Assembly: GCF_030010375.1 (NCBI RefSeq)
Contig: NZ_JASCRY010000003.1
Span: 496,001 to 560,000, forward strand
Origin: Flavobacterium yafengii
GTDB taxonomy: Bacteria; Bacteroidota; Bacteroidia; Flavobacteriales; Flavobacteriaceae
DNA length: 64,000 nt
Direction: 5' to 3'
Made by a program: the position numbers and the translations under genes
Shown: positions 1 through 8,083 of the stretch, one piece after another
Layout: each line of letters begins with the position of its first letter
Numbering within the stretch: the first letter of the stretch is position 1
The notes under the pieces: generated by a model
What the model was told of the DNA's origin: nothing
Databases searched by the model: none
What the model saw: only the letters and a program-made list of their open reading frames with translations

Positions 1-777
1 ACAAATCTGAATAAAGAATACATTTGGGAAGGGAATCCTAATTTTTGGGGCAAGCACTCTCCTATTTTGTTTCCAATTGTTGGAACATTAAAAAACAATT
101 CCTTTCATCATAATGGAATGGAATATCATTTATCGCGACATGGATTTGCCAGAGACATGGAATTTGAATTAATCAATACAACAGAAAATAGTGCTACTTT
201 CTCCATACAATCTTCTGACGAGACCTTAAAAGTATATCCTTTTGAATTTGAATTACAGCTGATTTATACATTAGACAAAAATAATTTATCCATTGCATAT
301 AAAGTAATTAACAAAGGAAAATATACGATGCCCTTTGCTATTGGAGCACATCCTGCTTTTGCTTTGCCAAATCAATTCGAAAATTATTCTATTGCTTTTG
401 AAAAAGAAGAACCGTTGGAATATTATCTTTTGGAGGATGATTTAATTTCAAATAATACGAAGCAATTAGAAGTTCATAATAAACAGATTCCGCTAACGTA
501 TGAATTATTCGAAAATGATGCTTTAATTTTCAAAGCATTACAATCTAATTCCTTGACGATTTTAGAAAATGAAATTCCAATTTTGAGAGTACATTTTAAA
601 GATTTTCCAAGTTTAGGAATTTGGACCAAAATGAATGCGCCTTTTCTTTGTATTGAACCTTGGTTTGGTTATTCGGATACCAATGAAAACTCCGGAAATC
701 TATTGGAGAAAGAAAGTGTTCAAATTTTAAAAGCCGATGAAACTTTCCATTCAAAATTCAGTATCGAAATCCTTTAA
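1..777 (+). CDS. Aldose 1-epimerase (mutarotase-like) family protein, 5' truncated by window edge
   Basis: The open frame runs from the first base of the window, so the start codon and a few N-terminal residues lie outside. The visible part (258 residues) begins with a segment containing EYIWEGNP, SPILFPIVG and, further on, SRHGFARD, as in the LacX/galactose-mutarotase-like branch of aldose 1-epimerases. IGAHPAF and the C-terminal CIEPWFGYSD carry the expected His and Glu positions of the sugar site. Such enzymes interconvert alpha and beta anomers of hexoses in the cytoplasm; the true substrate is unknown here. A TTG at 67 could be mistaken for the start, but conserved sequence continues upstream of it. 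The gene ends 15 bp before the acetyltransferase gene and may be cotranscribed with it. Confidence 0.85.
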   Translation, partial: TNLNKEYIWEGNPNFWGKHSPILFPIVGTLKNNSFHHNGMEYHLSRHGFARDMEFELINTTENSATFSIQSSDETLKVYPFEFELQLIYTLDKNNLSIAYKVINKGKYTMPFAIGAHPAFALPNQFENYSIAFEKEEPLEYYLLEDDLISNNTKQLEVHNKQIPLTYELFENDALIFKALQSNSLTILENEIPILRVHFKDFPSLGIWTKMNAPFLCIEPWFGYSDTNENSGNLLEKESVQILKADETFHSKFSIEIL

Positions 778-792
778 TTAAAAAAATAAAAT

Positions 793-1341
793 ATGTTAAC
801 TATAAATTTCAGTCCATTTCCCAATTTAGAAACCGAACGCTTGCTTTTAAGAAGAGTAGATACTAATGATATAAAGGAGATTTTTGCATTGCGATCTAAT
901 CCGGAAACGATGAAATATATCCCAAGACCTTTAGTAAAAACGGATGAAGACGCCTTGGAACATATCGCAATGATAGATACCAAAATAGAAACTAATGAAG
1001 GCATCAATTGGGCGATTACGTTGAAAGATAATCCAAAATTAATTGGAGTAATTGGTCATTACAGAATAAAACCCGAACATTATCGTGCCGAAATTGGCTA
1101 TATGTTACTTCCAGAATATCACGGAAAAGGAATTGTTTCTGAAGCGGTGAACGAAGCTGTAAATTACGGTTTTAAAATAATGAAATTGCATTCCATTGAA
1201 GCAATCTTAGATCCTGAAAATCATGGATCTGCAAAAGTTTTAGAAAAAAACGGCTTTGTCAAAGAAGCACATTTAAAAGAAAATGAATTTTTTGAAGGCC
1301 GATTTTTGGATACGGTAATTTATTCTATTTTAAACAAATAG
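793..1341 (+). CDS. GNAT family N-acetyltransferase (RimJ/RimL type)
   Basis: This 182-residue protein is a single GNAT domain. It opens with LETERLLLRRVDTNDI, the typical beginning of RimJ/RimL-like acetyltransferases, and has the acetyl-CoA pyrophosphate-binding segment around LLPEYHGKGIVSEAV (Q/RxxGxG/A-like) near residues 107-121 and the late motif NHGSAKVLEKNGF. It should transfer acetyl from acetyl-CoA to an amine, either a protein N-terminus or a small molecule; the substrate cannot be read from sequence. It lies just after the epimerase gene on the same strand. The ATG start follows an A-rich spacer. Confidence is high for the family and low for the role. Confidence 0.88.
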   Translation: MLTINFSPFPNLETERLLLRRVDTNDIKEIFALRSNPETMKYIPRPLVKTDEDALEHIAMIDTKIETNEGINWAITLKDNPKLIGVIGHYRIKPEHYRAEIGYMLLPEYHGKGIVSEAVNEAVNYGFKIMKLHSIEAILDPENHGSAKVLEKNGFVKEAHLKENEFFEGRFLDTVIYSILNK

Positions 1342-1431
1342 TGTTTATTCCTGTCTTCCTTCATAATGTTAAAATACGTTTAAACTGACAATATTGACTT
1401 TAAACATAAAAGGCAATCAAACATTAATAGT

Positions 1432-1439
1432 TATATTTG
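1432..1439 (+). promoter_or_regulatory. Putative -7 element (TATATTTG) upstream of the outer-membrane protein gene
   Basis: TATATTTG matches the Bacteroidetes -7 consensus TAnnTTTG and lies 47 bp upstream of the ATG at 1487. No TTG is found at the ideal 19-nt spacing upstream, so the -33 half is weak. It argues against a start at the TTG at 1394, which would place the promoter inside the gene. Confidence 0.5.
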
Positions 1440-1486
1440 CGCCTGTTTTTAGTCAATATTTGACAAAAAAAGTAGAAACCTCCCTT

Positions 1487-2038
1487 ATGAAAAAATTATT
1501 TATCGCCTCTTTTCTGTTCTTTTCCTTTTTATCACAAAGTCAAACTTATATAAAAGCAAATGCTTTTACTACTTTATTGACAGTTCCAAATGTTGGGATT
1601 GAAACCAGTATTGGAGAAAAATCAACTTTACAATTTGATGTCTTAGCTTCTTTATGGAAATCAGTAGATGGCAACCCTAGAGAATTTTATACTTTCACAC
1701 CCGAATATAGATATCATTTTAAAGAGAAATACAATGGTTTTTATGCAGGTGCGCATATTGGTGCGAGTATTTTTAATTTTCAAAAATGGAATTATATAAA
1801 CACTGACAACTATGAAAAAGGTTTTGGATATTTCATAGGTTCAACTATTGGATATCAAGTAAAAATCAATGATAAATTTATACTGGATTGTTTCCTAGGT
1901 GGCGGTTGGCATCAAGGTTTTTACAAAGGCTATTTAATAAGTACAGGAGAACGTTATGACGGAGCCAAAGACTACAACAAAAGTGGTGAATGGTTGCCTT
2001 ATAGAGGTGGAATTATGGTTTCCTATAAGCTAAACTAA
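1487..2038 (+). CDS. DUF3575-like outer-membrane beta-barrel protein
   Basis: A 183-residue exported protein. The start at 1487 is chosen because it is followed by a clean Sec signal peptide (MKKLFIASFLFFSFLSQSQ), while the open frame extending back to a TTG at 1394 has no protein-like character and crosses a -7 promoter element. The mature part has alternating strands with aromatic girdles (FTPEYRYHF, GFYAGAHIGAS, GGGWHQGFYKG), as in small 8-stranded outer-membrane proteins, and resembles the DUF3575 family. The role is unknown. Its stop lies 3 bp from the stop of the convergent VF530-type gene, leaving no room for a terminator. Confidence 0.7.
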   Translation: MKKLFIASFLFFSFLSQSQTYIKANAFTTLLTVPNVGIETSIGEKSTLQFDVLASLWKSVDGNPREFYTFTPEYRYHFKEKYNGFYAGAHIGASIFNFQKWNYINTDNYEKGFGYFIGSTIGYQVKINDKFILDCFLGGGWHQGFYKGYLISTGERYDGAKDYNKSGEWLPYRGGIMVSYKLN

Positions 2039-2041
2039 AAT

Positions 2042-2272
2042 CTATTTGGGTAATTTAGCCACTGATTTTATATACAAATCTTCTACTTGCTTTCTTGCCC
2101 AATCCGTTTTTCTTAAAAAAGTCAAACTGGATTTTATACTTGGATTATCTGTAAAACATTTAATTTTTATTAATTCTCCAAGAGTATCAAACCCATAATA
2201 AGCAACTAATTGTTCAACGATTCTTTGAAGCGTAATTCCGTGAAGCGGATCTTTCGATTTTGAGTTTTCCAT
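2042..2272 (-). CDS. VF530 family (DUF2132) small DNA-binding-like protein
   Basis: A 76-residue protein whose core (DPLHGITLQRIVEQLV, then YYGFDTLGE, CFTDNPSIKSSLTFLRKTDWAR) is the signature of the VF530/DUF2132 family. Members are short, all-helical and known mainly from structural genomics; a nucleic-acid-binding role has been proposed from the fold but function is not established. It stands alone on the minus strand between two plus-strand genes, converging with the upstream outer-membrane gene and diverging from the histidine-phosphatase gene. Length matches the family. Confidence 0.85.
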   Translation of the reverse strand: MENSKSKDPLHGITLQRIVEQLVAYYGFDTLGELIKIKCFTDNPSIKSSLTFLRKTDWARKQVEDLYIKSVAKLPK

Positions 2273-2320
2273 TTTGCAAATATATTAAAATCGTAAATAC
2301 TAATTTTTAAATTTATTCAA

Positions 2321-2803
2321 ATGAAAAAGTATCTATTAATAATCGCTTTATTTGTTTTACAAATTAGTTTTGGACAAGAAAGTACAACTACATATTACTT
2401 CATACGCCATGCTGAAAAAGTAGATAATTCTCAAAATCCTGATTTATCAGAAATTGGCCTCGAAAGAGCTAATCTTTGGAGTAAAATATTCTCAGAAGTT
2501 GGTTTTGATGAAATCTACTCAACGGATTATAAAAGAACAACACAAACCGCAAGTCCTACCGCTACAGCTAAGAAGATTAAAATTAAACTGTACAATCCTA
2601 AAACTACAGCCATAGATTCATTCAAAAAAGAAACACTCGGTAAAAAAGTTTTGATTGTAGGTCATAGTAACACTACACCTAATTTTGTAAATCAAATTAT
2701 TAATCAAAAAAAATATGCAGATATTGAAGATACAACTTTTGGTAATCTTTATATTGTAACTATAGTTGATAAAACAATCTCATTCCAATTACTGAAATTA
2801 TAA
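2321..2803 (+). CDS. Exported histidine phosphatase superfamily protein (phosphoglycerate-mutase-like)
   Basis: 160 residues with a Sec signal peptide (about 1-18, ending at ISFGQ) followed by YYFIRHAEK, the RH(A/G)E active-site motif of the histidine-phosphatase (PGM/SixA) superfamily; His of RHAEK would be phosphorylated. A second conserved His appears in KVLIVGHSNTTP and an acidic SEIGLERA segment sits between them. The protein is probably periplasmic and not a glycolytic mutase; substrate unknown. A strong hairpin terminator follows about 40 bp downstream. Confidence 0.83.
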   Translation: MKKYLLIIALFVLQISFGQESTTTYYFIRHAEKVDNSQNPDLSEIGLERANLWSKIFSEVGFDEIYSTDYKRTTQTASPTATAKKIKIKLYNPKTTAIDSFKKETLGKKVLIVGHSNTTPNFVNQIINQKKYADIEDTTFGNLYIVTIVDKTISFQLLKL

Positions 2804-2842
2804 TAAAATATTCACGAGAAGTAAAAATGAAAACATGAAAAA

Positions 2843-2872
2843 AGTCACTATTGTATGATAGTGACTTTTTTT
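2843..2872. terminator. Bidirectional rho-independent terminator
   Basis: A perfect 9-bp stem (AGTCACTAT / ATAGTGACT, 2843-2851 with 2858-2866) has a 6-nt loop and is followed by a T run, with an A run on the other side. It separates the plus-strand phosphatase from the convergent OmpW-like gene and can serve both. Confidence 0.85.
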
Positions 2873-2900
2873 ATTAGTGACGATTGCTACTGATTTTTTT

Positions 2901-3584
2901 TTAAAATTTCATTCCCAATCCCATTCCTAAAATCAATGGATTAATCGTAACATCTGCAGGAATACTTAGTCCTGGCGATAAATTTGAAGCATCAACAGTT
3001 ACGTCAGTTTTTAGAAATAATTTTTTAGCATCAACATTGATAAAGAAAGTATCGTTCAACATTAAATCAAAACCTACTTGAAAAGCATAACCGACATTAT
3101 TTTTATAGCTTACATTTTTAACTGTATTTCCATCCTCTACATTATAGAAAATAGTATAATTGATTCCAGCACCAACATAAGGTTTAAATACTTTTTCTTC
3201 AAAAGGTGTAAAATGATATTGCAGCGTTAGTGTTGGAGGCAATAACCAAACATTTCCTAAATCTATGTTGACATTATTTGGTCCTCCAATTGCAGAAATA
3301 TCTGAACCAACCGTATTAACATCATGCTTGGTAGTTGCCAAAATTAATTCGGCTGCAAAATGCTTTGTGAAAAAATAAGTAAAGTCCAATTCAGGAACAA
3401 ATGTGTTTGAAAGAGAAACATCGCCACCAATAATTCCAATTTTAGCACTTTCGTCTGGAATAACCGCAATTCCTCTGACACGAGCCTGCCATTTTTTAAA
3501 ATCTTGAGTACTATTTTGTTCTTTGGTTTGTGCATTTAATGTCAAAAAAGACACTGCCATAAAGGCTAAGATAATTTTTTTCAT
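2901..3584 (-). CDS. OmpW family outer-membrane protein
   Basis: A 227-residue exported barrel. It has an N-terminal Sec signal peptide (MKKIILAFMAVSFLTLNAQ), then WQARVRGIAVIPDESA, the family's typical first strand, PELDFTYFFTKHFAAELILATT and FKPYVGAGINYTIFY, all characteristic of OmpW. The protein ends in Phe (GMGLGMKF), the usual C-terminal signal for barrel assembly. OmpW proteins form 8-stranded barrels thought to pass small hydrophobic molecules. It is a single gene: a terminator lies downstream, and it is divergent from smpB upstream, with 143 bp between them. Confidence 0.9.
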   Translation of the reverse strand: MKKIILAFMAVSFLTLNAQTKEQNSTQDFKKWQARVRGIAVIPDESAKIGIIGGDVSLSNTFVPELDFTYFFTKHFAAELILATTKHDVNTVGSDISAIGGPNNVNIDLGNVWLLPPTLTLQYHFTPFEEKVFKPYVGAGINYTIFYNVEDGNTVKNVSYKNNVGYAFQVGFDLMLNDTFFINVDAKKLFLKTDVTVDASNLSPGLSIPADVTINPLILGMGLGMKF

Positions 3585-3715
3585 TTTAACTTTGATTTAA
3601 ATTGTTAAACAAATTTAAGCTTGAGCCTTTCATTATTAACTGATATAAATCATAGTTTGAAAATTATTTACACTTATTTTAGGGCTTATTACTGGATAAA
3701 TTTTCAATTTTATTA

Positions 3716-3723
3716 TACATTTG
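3716..3723 (+). promoter_or_regulatory. -7 promoter element (TACATTTG) immediately before smpB
   Basis: TACATTTG fits TAnnTTTG and ends only 4 bp before the smpB ATG at 3728. With the usual distance from this element to +1, transcription would begin at or within a few bases of the start codon, so the mRNA would be leaderless or nearly so. No matching TTG is seen 19 nt upstream. Confidence 0.5.
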
Positions 3724-3727
3724 CACT

Positions 3728-4180
3728 ATGCTAAAAACAATAAACATATTAAACAAAAGAGCTCGATTTGACTATGAAATAATCGAGACTTTCACTGCTG
3801 GAATTGTTTTAGCCGGAACCGAAATCAAATCCATTCGATTAGGAAAAGCAAATATTACAGAGAGTTTTTGTGAATTTAGTAACAATGAACTTTTTGCAAT
3901 AAATACTTACATTGAAGAATACACTTTTGGTAATCAATTTAACCACAAGGCTAGAAGTGAGCGTAAATTACTTTTAAATAAAAGAGAGTTAAAAAGCTTA
4001 GCAAGAAGCGTTCAAGCGAAAGGATTGACAATAGTTCCATTGAAATTGTTTACCAATGAAAAAGGGATGGCTAAACTTCAAATTGGCCTTTGTAAAGGAA
4101 AGAAAACTTACGACAAGCGCGAATCTCTTAAAGAACAGGATACCAAACGCGATCTAGACAGAATCAAAAAATCATTTTAA
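3728..4180 (+). CDS. smpB: SsrA-binding protein SmpB
   Basis: A 150-residue protein with the SmpB order of motifs: NKRARFDYEI near the N-terminus, GIVLAGTEIKSIR (the tmRNA-binding barrel), YIEEYTFGNQFNH, RKLLLNKRE, and the basic C-terminal tail KKTYDKRESLKEQDTKRD. SmpB carries tmRNA to stalled ribosomes for trans-translation and tagging of unfinished proteins. Length is normal. The gene stands alone; its promoter element almost touches the start codon (see the separate entry). Confidence 0.97.
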   Translation: MLKTINILNKRARFDYEIIETFTAGIVLAGTEIKSIRLGKANITESFCEFSNNELFAINTYIEEYTFGNQFNHKARSERKLLLNKRELKSLARSVQAKGLTIVPLKLFTNEKGMAKLQIGLCKGKKTYDKRESLKEQDTKRDLDRIKKSF

Positions 4181-4226
4181 ATTAAAAGAAAATTGAAATA
4201 AATTATTTTTAACTTTAAAAAATGAC

Positions 4227-4234
4227 TAAATTTG
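4227..4234 (+). promoter_or_regulatory. -7 promoter element (TAAATTTG) of the XRE-Fic gene
   Basis: TAAATTTG agrees with TAnnTTTG and lies 28 bp before the ATG at 4262. It includes the TTG at 4232 that could be read as an upstream start, which supports choosing 4262 as the translation start. Confidence 0.5.
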
Positions 4235-4261
4235 TCAAGACAATTAAAAACATTTTTAAAA

Positions 4262-5311
4262 ATGAAAACACTACTCAAAAATGCAAGAGAACTAAAAGGG
4301 CTCAAAACTAGAGAAGTGGCTCAACTTTTAGGAATTGATCAAGCCTTAATAAGTAAATTTGAAAGCGGAACCAGAAAACCTACAAGGGAACAAGTCGTGA
4401 AACTAGCATCTTTGTTGGAAATCGATTTAGAAACAATAATGGTTGTTTGGCTTAAAGAAAAAATTCTTTATGAAATTGGCGAAGATGAATTTGCACTAAA
4501 AGCATTATTGGTTGCAGAAGAAGAAATAAGATATCAAAGCAAACCTTCCAAGAAAAAATTATCTACTACACTTCAGAAAATTTTAGATGAAATAGATACT
4601 TTGAAGACAAAACTGGATGGGTTTCTTCAATTTGACAGCTATCGCATTGCACAAGCTTTAGAGCTAGAATATACTTTTGAAAGTAACCGTATCGAAGGAA
4701 ACACCATGACGTTGCGTGAAACCGATTTAGTTATCAATGAAGGTCTAACTATCTCTGGAAAAAGTATGCGGGAACATCTTGAAGTGATTAATCATCAAGA
4801 AGCGATTGCCTACATAAAAGATTTAATGCAAAGAAATAGTTCCATAAATGAACGCGAAGTACTGTCTATTCATAATCTTATTTTGAGAGGGATTCATCCT
4901 GAAGATGCAGGTCGTTATAGAAAAGTTCAGGTGATGATTCAAGGAAGCAGCCATATGCCACCACAACCTTTTCTGGTTGCCAAAGAAATGGAAAATTTTT
5001 TCATTTGGTATGAAACCAATAAATCAATCCTTCATCCTATAGTTTTGGCTGCCGAAATACACGAACGATTAGTCACTATCCATCCATTTATTGATGGGAA
5101 TGGCAGGACTTCACGCTTGGTTATGAACTTGATTTTATTACAACACGGTTATATTATCGCTAACATAAAAGGGGATTATGATAGTAGAATGCAATATTAC
5201 CAAGCACTGGAAACAGCCCAAACTAAAAATAATAAAGAAGATTTTTTATTGTTCATCGCTCAAATGGAAAAAGAAAGCCTGGAACGGTATTTAAATATTA
5301 TTGGTCAATAA
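4262..5311 (+). CDS. Fic family protein with N-terminal XRE-type helix-turn-helix
   Basis: 349 residues. Residues 1-58 form an XRE/Cro HTH (LKGLKTREVAQLLGID, SKFESGTRKPT). A linker follows, then a Fic domain with the complete active-site motif HPFIDGNGRTSR (274-285), whose His starts AMP transfer from ATP to a target hydroxyl. Upstream, SNRIEG (141-146) fits the (S/T)xxxE(G/N) inhibitory helix of class II Fic proteins, so the enzyme is probably auto-inhibited. The DNA-binding domain suggests self-regulation or transcription-linked control. No antitoxin-like partner gene adjoins it. The start is set at 4262 because the upstream TTG lies inside a promoter element. Confidence 0.92.
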   Translation: MKTLLKNARELKGLKTREVAQLLGIDQALISKFESGTRKPTREQVVKLASLLEIDLETIMVVWLKEKILYEIGEDEFALKALLVAEEEIRYQSKPSKKKLSTTLQKILDEIDTLKTKLDGFLQFDSYRIAQALELEYTFESNRIEGNTMTLRETDLVINEGLTISGKSMREHLEVINHQEAIAYIKDLMQRNSSINEREVLSIHNLILRGIHPEDAGRYRKVQVMIQGSSHMPPQPFLVAKEMENFFIWYETNKSILHPIVLAAEIHERLVTIHPFIDGNGRTSRLVMNLILLQHGYIIANIKGDYDSRMQYYQALETAQTKNNKEDFLLFIAQMEKESLERYLNIIGQ

Positions 5312-5347
5312 AAAACCCGTCTCGCTTAAAATAACGAGACGGGTTTT
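5312..5347. terminator. Bidirectional terminator between fic and pcm
   Basis: A 13-bp perfect stem (5312-5324 with 5335-5347; core CCCGTCTCG / CGAGACGGG) with a 10-nt loop. A-rich and T-rich ends on the two sides make it suitable for both convergent genes. The fic stop codon overlaps its edge. Confidence 0.9.
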
Positions 5348-5349
5348 AT

Positions 5350-5991
5350 TTAATTTTTATCTTCTAATAAAGGAACGAATCGAAACTCACCAAATTCATG
5401 TTTTTCGAATTGAGTTTCATTTTTCCTGATTAGCAAAGTCATGATTTGTACCTCTTCGCCTAATGGAATGACTAACCTTCCTCCTATTTTTAGCTGCGCC
5501 ATCAATGGCTGTGGAATAAATGGAGCTCCTGCAGTTACGATAATACTATCAAAAGGAGCATAACTTGGTAATCCTTTATATCCATCTCCAAAAGAAAGAT
5601 GTTTAGGACGAATGTTCAGCTTTGGAAATAAAACAGAAGTTTGCTTAAACAATTCTTTTTGTCTTTCAATGCTAAATACTTTCGCTCCTAACAAACATAA
5701 AACAGCTGTTTGATATCCTGAACCTGTTCCTATTTCTAAAATTTTATGCTCTTTTTTTACTTCTAATAATTGAGATTGAAAAGCTACAGTGTACGGTTGC
5801 GATATCGTTTGGCCTGCACCAATAGGAAATGCTTTATCTTGATAAGCATAATCTTCAAAACTGGAATTCAAAAATAAATGTCTTGGAATCTTTTTTATCG
5901 CCTCCAAAACACTTTTATCAGTAATCCCTTTTTGTTCTAAAACGCTTACTAATTGATTCCGAAGTCCTTGATGCTTGGCTGTGTCTTTCAA
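5350..5991 (-). CDS. pcm: Protein-L-isoaspartate O-methyltransferase
   Basis: 213 residues, class I SAM methyltransferase. The motif series is typical of PCMT: IPRHLFL, then AYQDKAFPIGAGQTISQPY, motif I ILEIGTGSGYQTAVL, and FDSIIVTAGAPFIPQPL. The enzyme methylates isoaspartyl residues of damaged proteins using S-adenosylmethionine, a cytoplasmic repair step. The start codon is TTG: conserved sequence (KDTAKHQGLRNQL) begins straight after it and there is no other Met near the N-terminus. The gene is convergent with fic, sharing a terminator. Confidence 0.94.
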   Translation of the reverse strand: MKDTAKHQGLRNQLVSVLEQKGITDKSVLEAIKKIPRHLFLNSSFEDYAYQDKAFPIGAGQTISQPYTVAFQSQLLEVKKEHKILEIGTGSGYQTAVLCLLGAKVFSIERQKELFKQTSVLFPKLNIRPKHLSFGDGYKGLPSYAPFDSIIVTAGAPFIPQPLMAQLKIGGRLVIPLGEEVQIMTLLIRKNETQFEKHEFGEFRFVPLLEDKN

Positions 5992-6111
5992 AATTTACTA
6001 TTTTATTTTGGTAAAAATAGAAAAGAATTTCTGAATTCAAATGTTGGATTTTAAATTTTAAATTAACTGAATAATTGTTTCATATCAATAATAGATTAAT
6101 CATTTTATTGC

Positions 6112-6119
6112 TATTTTTG
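6112..6119 (+). promoter_or_regulatory. -7 promoter element (TATTTTTG)
   Basis: TATTTTTG fits TAnnTTTG and stands 16 bp before the ATG of the Gfo/Idh/MocA gene, implying a very short leader. No clear -33 TTG at the ideal spacing. Confidence 0.45.
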
Positions 6120-6135
6120 TAAAAATTACATCGTT

Positions 6136-7101
6136 ATGCTGAAAATTGGAGTATTAGGTGCTGGTCATCTAGGAAAAATACATTTGCGTTTATTACAACA
6201 ATCTGACAAATATGAATTAGTTGGTTTTTATGACCCAAATCAAGAGAATGCTGAAAAGGTTTCTAAAGAATTTGGCTATAAACATTTTAGCACAATTGCC
6301 ACTCTTATTCATGCAGTTGATGTAATTGACATTGTTACACCAACTCTTTCTCACTACAAATGTGCTAAAGTAGCCATCAAATCTGGCAAGCATGTTTTTA
6401 TCGAAAAACCCATTTCAAATACGGTTGAAGAAGCCGAAGAAATTATCGCTTTGGCAAAAGAGTACAATGTAAAAGGTCAAGTTGGACATGTGGAGCGTTT
6501 CAATCCAGCGTTCATTGCTACCAAAAACATGATTGAAAATCCCATGTTTATAGAAACGCATCGTCTTGCTGAATTCAATCCTCGTGGAACCGATGTTCCC
6601 GTAGTCTTGGATTTGATGATTCATGATATTGATGCTATTTTGAGCGTTGTAAAATCTAAAGTGAAAAATATAAATGCCAGTGGCGTCTCGGTTATCAGTG
6701 ACACACCGGATATTGCCAATGCAAGAATAGAGTTCGAAAACGGTTGTGTTGCCAATTTAACGGCGAGCAGAATTTCGATGAAAAACATGCGTAAATCTCG
6801 TTTTTTTCAAAAAGACGCTTACATCTCGGTTGATTTCTTAGAAAAAAAATGCGAAGTGGTAAAAATGAAAGATGCCCCGGAAGTTCCCGGCGATTTTGAT
6901 ATGATTTTACAAAATGCTGAAGGAGTAAAAAAACAAATCTATTTCTCCAATCCAGATGTAGAACAAAACAATGCCATTCTGGATGAACTGGAATCATTTG
7001 CAGATGCTATAATCAATGATACAGAACCTGTTGTAACATTGGAACAAGCGACCGAAGCATTAAGAGTAGCGTATCAAATTATTGATTGTTTTAAAAAGTA
7101 A
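6136..7101 (+). CDS. Gfo/Idh/MocA family NAD(P)-dependent oxidoreductase
   Basis: 321 residues. The N-terminal Rossmann fold is marked by LKIGVLGAGHLGKIHLRLL; EKPISNT near residue 95 carries the conserved catalytic Lys of the family; GHVERFNPA and VVLDLMIHDIDAI belong to the C-terminal alpha/beta sheet domain with the substrate-side His. Family members oxidise or reduce sugars, inositols and related compounds; the substrate is not evident. It is followed by a long AT-rich hairpin and then a 3-hydroxybutyryl-CoA dehydrogenase gene, an order I believe common in flavobacteria, although the metabolic link is not obvious. Confidence 0.88.
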   Translation: MLKIGVLGAGHLGKIHLRLLQQSDKYELVGFYDPNQENAEKVSKEFGYKHFSTIATLIHAVDVIDIVTPTLSHYKCAKVAIKSGKHVFIEKPISNTVEEAEEIIALAKEYNVKGQVGHVERFNPAFIATKNMIENPMFIETHRLAEFNPRGTDVPVVLDLMIHDIDAILSVVKSKVKNINASGVSVISDTPDIANARIEFENGCVANLTASRISMKNMRKSRFFQKDAYISVDFLEKKCEVVKMKDAPEVPGDFDMILQNAEGVKKQIYFSNPDVEQNNAILDELESFADAIINDTEPVVTLEQATEALRVAYQIIDCFKK

Positions 7102-7111
7102 ATAAAATTTG

Positions 7112-7167
7112 TTTAAAGTTTAAGGTTTAAAGTTGCTCGAGAGAACTTTAAACTTTAAACTTTTAAA
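7112..7167. repeat. Long AT-rich hairpin upstream of the hydroxybutyryl-CoA dehydrogenase gene
   Basis: The words TTTAAAGTTTAA and AACTTTAAACTTTAAAC form an almost continuous stem of about 20 bp (7115-7134 with 7044+100 to 7163, that is 7144-7163) with a 9-nt loop GCTCGAGAG; one G-T wobble is included. It fills the gap between the oxidoreductase stop and the next ATG at 7184. There is no clean T tract, so it is more a structural repeat than a simple terminator. A relative with other words lies on the far side of the next gene. Confidence 0.75.
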
Positions 7168-7183
7168 CTTTAAAATAAAAAAT

Positions 7184-8071
7184 ATGAAAACAATAGCCGT
7201 AATCGGAGCAGGAACAATGGGGAATGGAATCGCACATACCTTTGCACAAAGTGGTTTTACTGTAAAATTAATCGATGTTTCTGAGAAATCATTGGATAAA
7301 GGAATGGCAACTATCGCCGCAAATTTAGACCGAATGATTGCAAAAGGGAGCATTACCCAAGAAGATAAAGCCAAAACGATTACCAATATTATCACGTACA
7401 CAGATATCAAAGATGGTGTTGTAGGTGTAGATTTAGTGGTTGAAGCTGCAACTGAAAATGTTGAATTGAAATTAAATATCTTCAAACAATTAAACGAGGC
7501 TTGTTCTCATAATACGATTTTGGCAACCAACACTTCTTCGATTTCTATTACTCAAATTGGAGCAGTTGTGGCACATCCGGAACGCGTGATTGGTATGCAT
7601 TTTATGAATCCGGTGCCAATAATGAAACTGGTAGAAATTATTCGTGGTTATAACACTAGCGACGAAGTGACTAAAATCATCATGAATCTTTCTGAAAAAT
7701 TAGGAAAAACGCCAGTCGAAGTAAACGATTATCCTGGTTTTGTTGCCAATAGAATTTTGATGCCAATGATCAACGAAGCTATCGAAACATTATACAATAA
7801 AGTGGCGGGCGTTTATGAAATTGACACCGTGATGAAACTTGGAATGGGTCACCCAATGGGGCCTTTACAATTAGCCGATTTTATTGGTCTTGACGTATGT
7901 TTAGCCATTTTAAATGTAATGTACGACGGTTTCAAAAATCCAAAATATGCGCCTTGTCCATTACTGGTAAATATGGTTCGTGCAGGAAAAATGGGTGTAA
8001 AATCTGGTGAAGGTTTCTACGATTATTCTGAAAGCAAAAAAGCAGATAAAATTTCTAAACAATTTATATAG
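7184..8071 (+). CDS. 3-hydroxybutyryl-CoA dehydrogenase
   Basis: 295 residues, the standard length for short 3-hydroxyacyl-CoA dehydrogenases (Hbd/PaaH). NAD-binding motif TIAVIGAGTMGNGIAHTFA at the N-terminus; ATNTSSISIT and IGMHFMNPVPIMKLVE carry the catalytic His (GMHFMNP), with Glu in KLVEII; the C-terminal domain has NDYPGFVANRILMPM, GHPMGPLQLADFIG and MGVKSGEGFYDY. It reversibly oxidises 3-hydroxybutyryl-CoA to acetoacetyl-CoA with NAD(P), in beta-oxidation or short-chain metabolism. The start at 7184 is preferred over an upstream TTG because the hairpin repeat lies between them. The gene is flanked by long hairpins on both sides. Confidence 0.94.
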   Translation: MKTIAVIGAGTMGNGIAHTFAQSGFTVKLIDVSEKSLDKGMATIAANLDRMIAKGSITQEDKAKTITNIITYTDIKDGVVGVDLVVEAATENVELKLNIFKQLNEACSHNTILATNTSSISITQIGAVVAHPERVIGMHFMNPVPIMKLVEIIRGYNTSDEVTKIIMNLSEKLGKTPVEVNDYPGFVANRILMPMINEAIETLYNKVAGVYEIDTVMKLGMGHPMGPLQLADFIGLDVCLAILNVMYDGFKNPKYAPCPLLVNMVRAGKMGVKSGEGFYDYSESKKADKISKQFI

Positions 8072-8083
8072 TCTCAAATGTTT

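Noticed and set aside
774-1007. Minus-strand open frame opposite the acetyltransferase gene
   Set aside because: No family similarity and no signal; it only mirrors the codon pattern of the GNAT gene on the other strand.
7120-7485. Minus-strand open frame across the start of the hydroxybutyryl-CoA dehydrogenase gene
   Set aside because: It runs through the hairpin and opposite the NAD-binding motif; low-complexity Ser/Ile composition typical of antisense reading.
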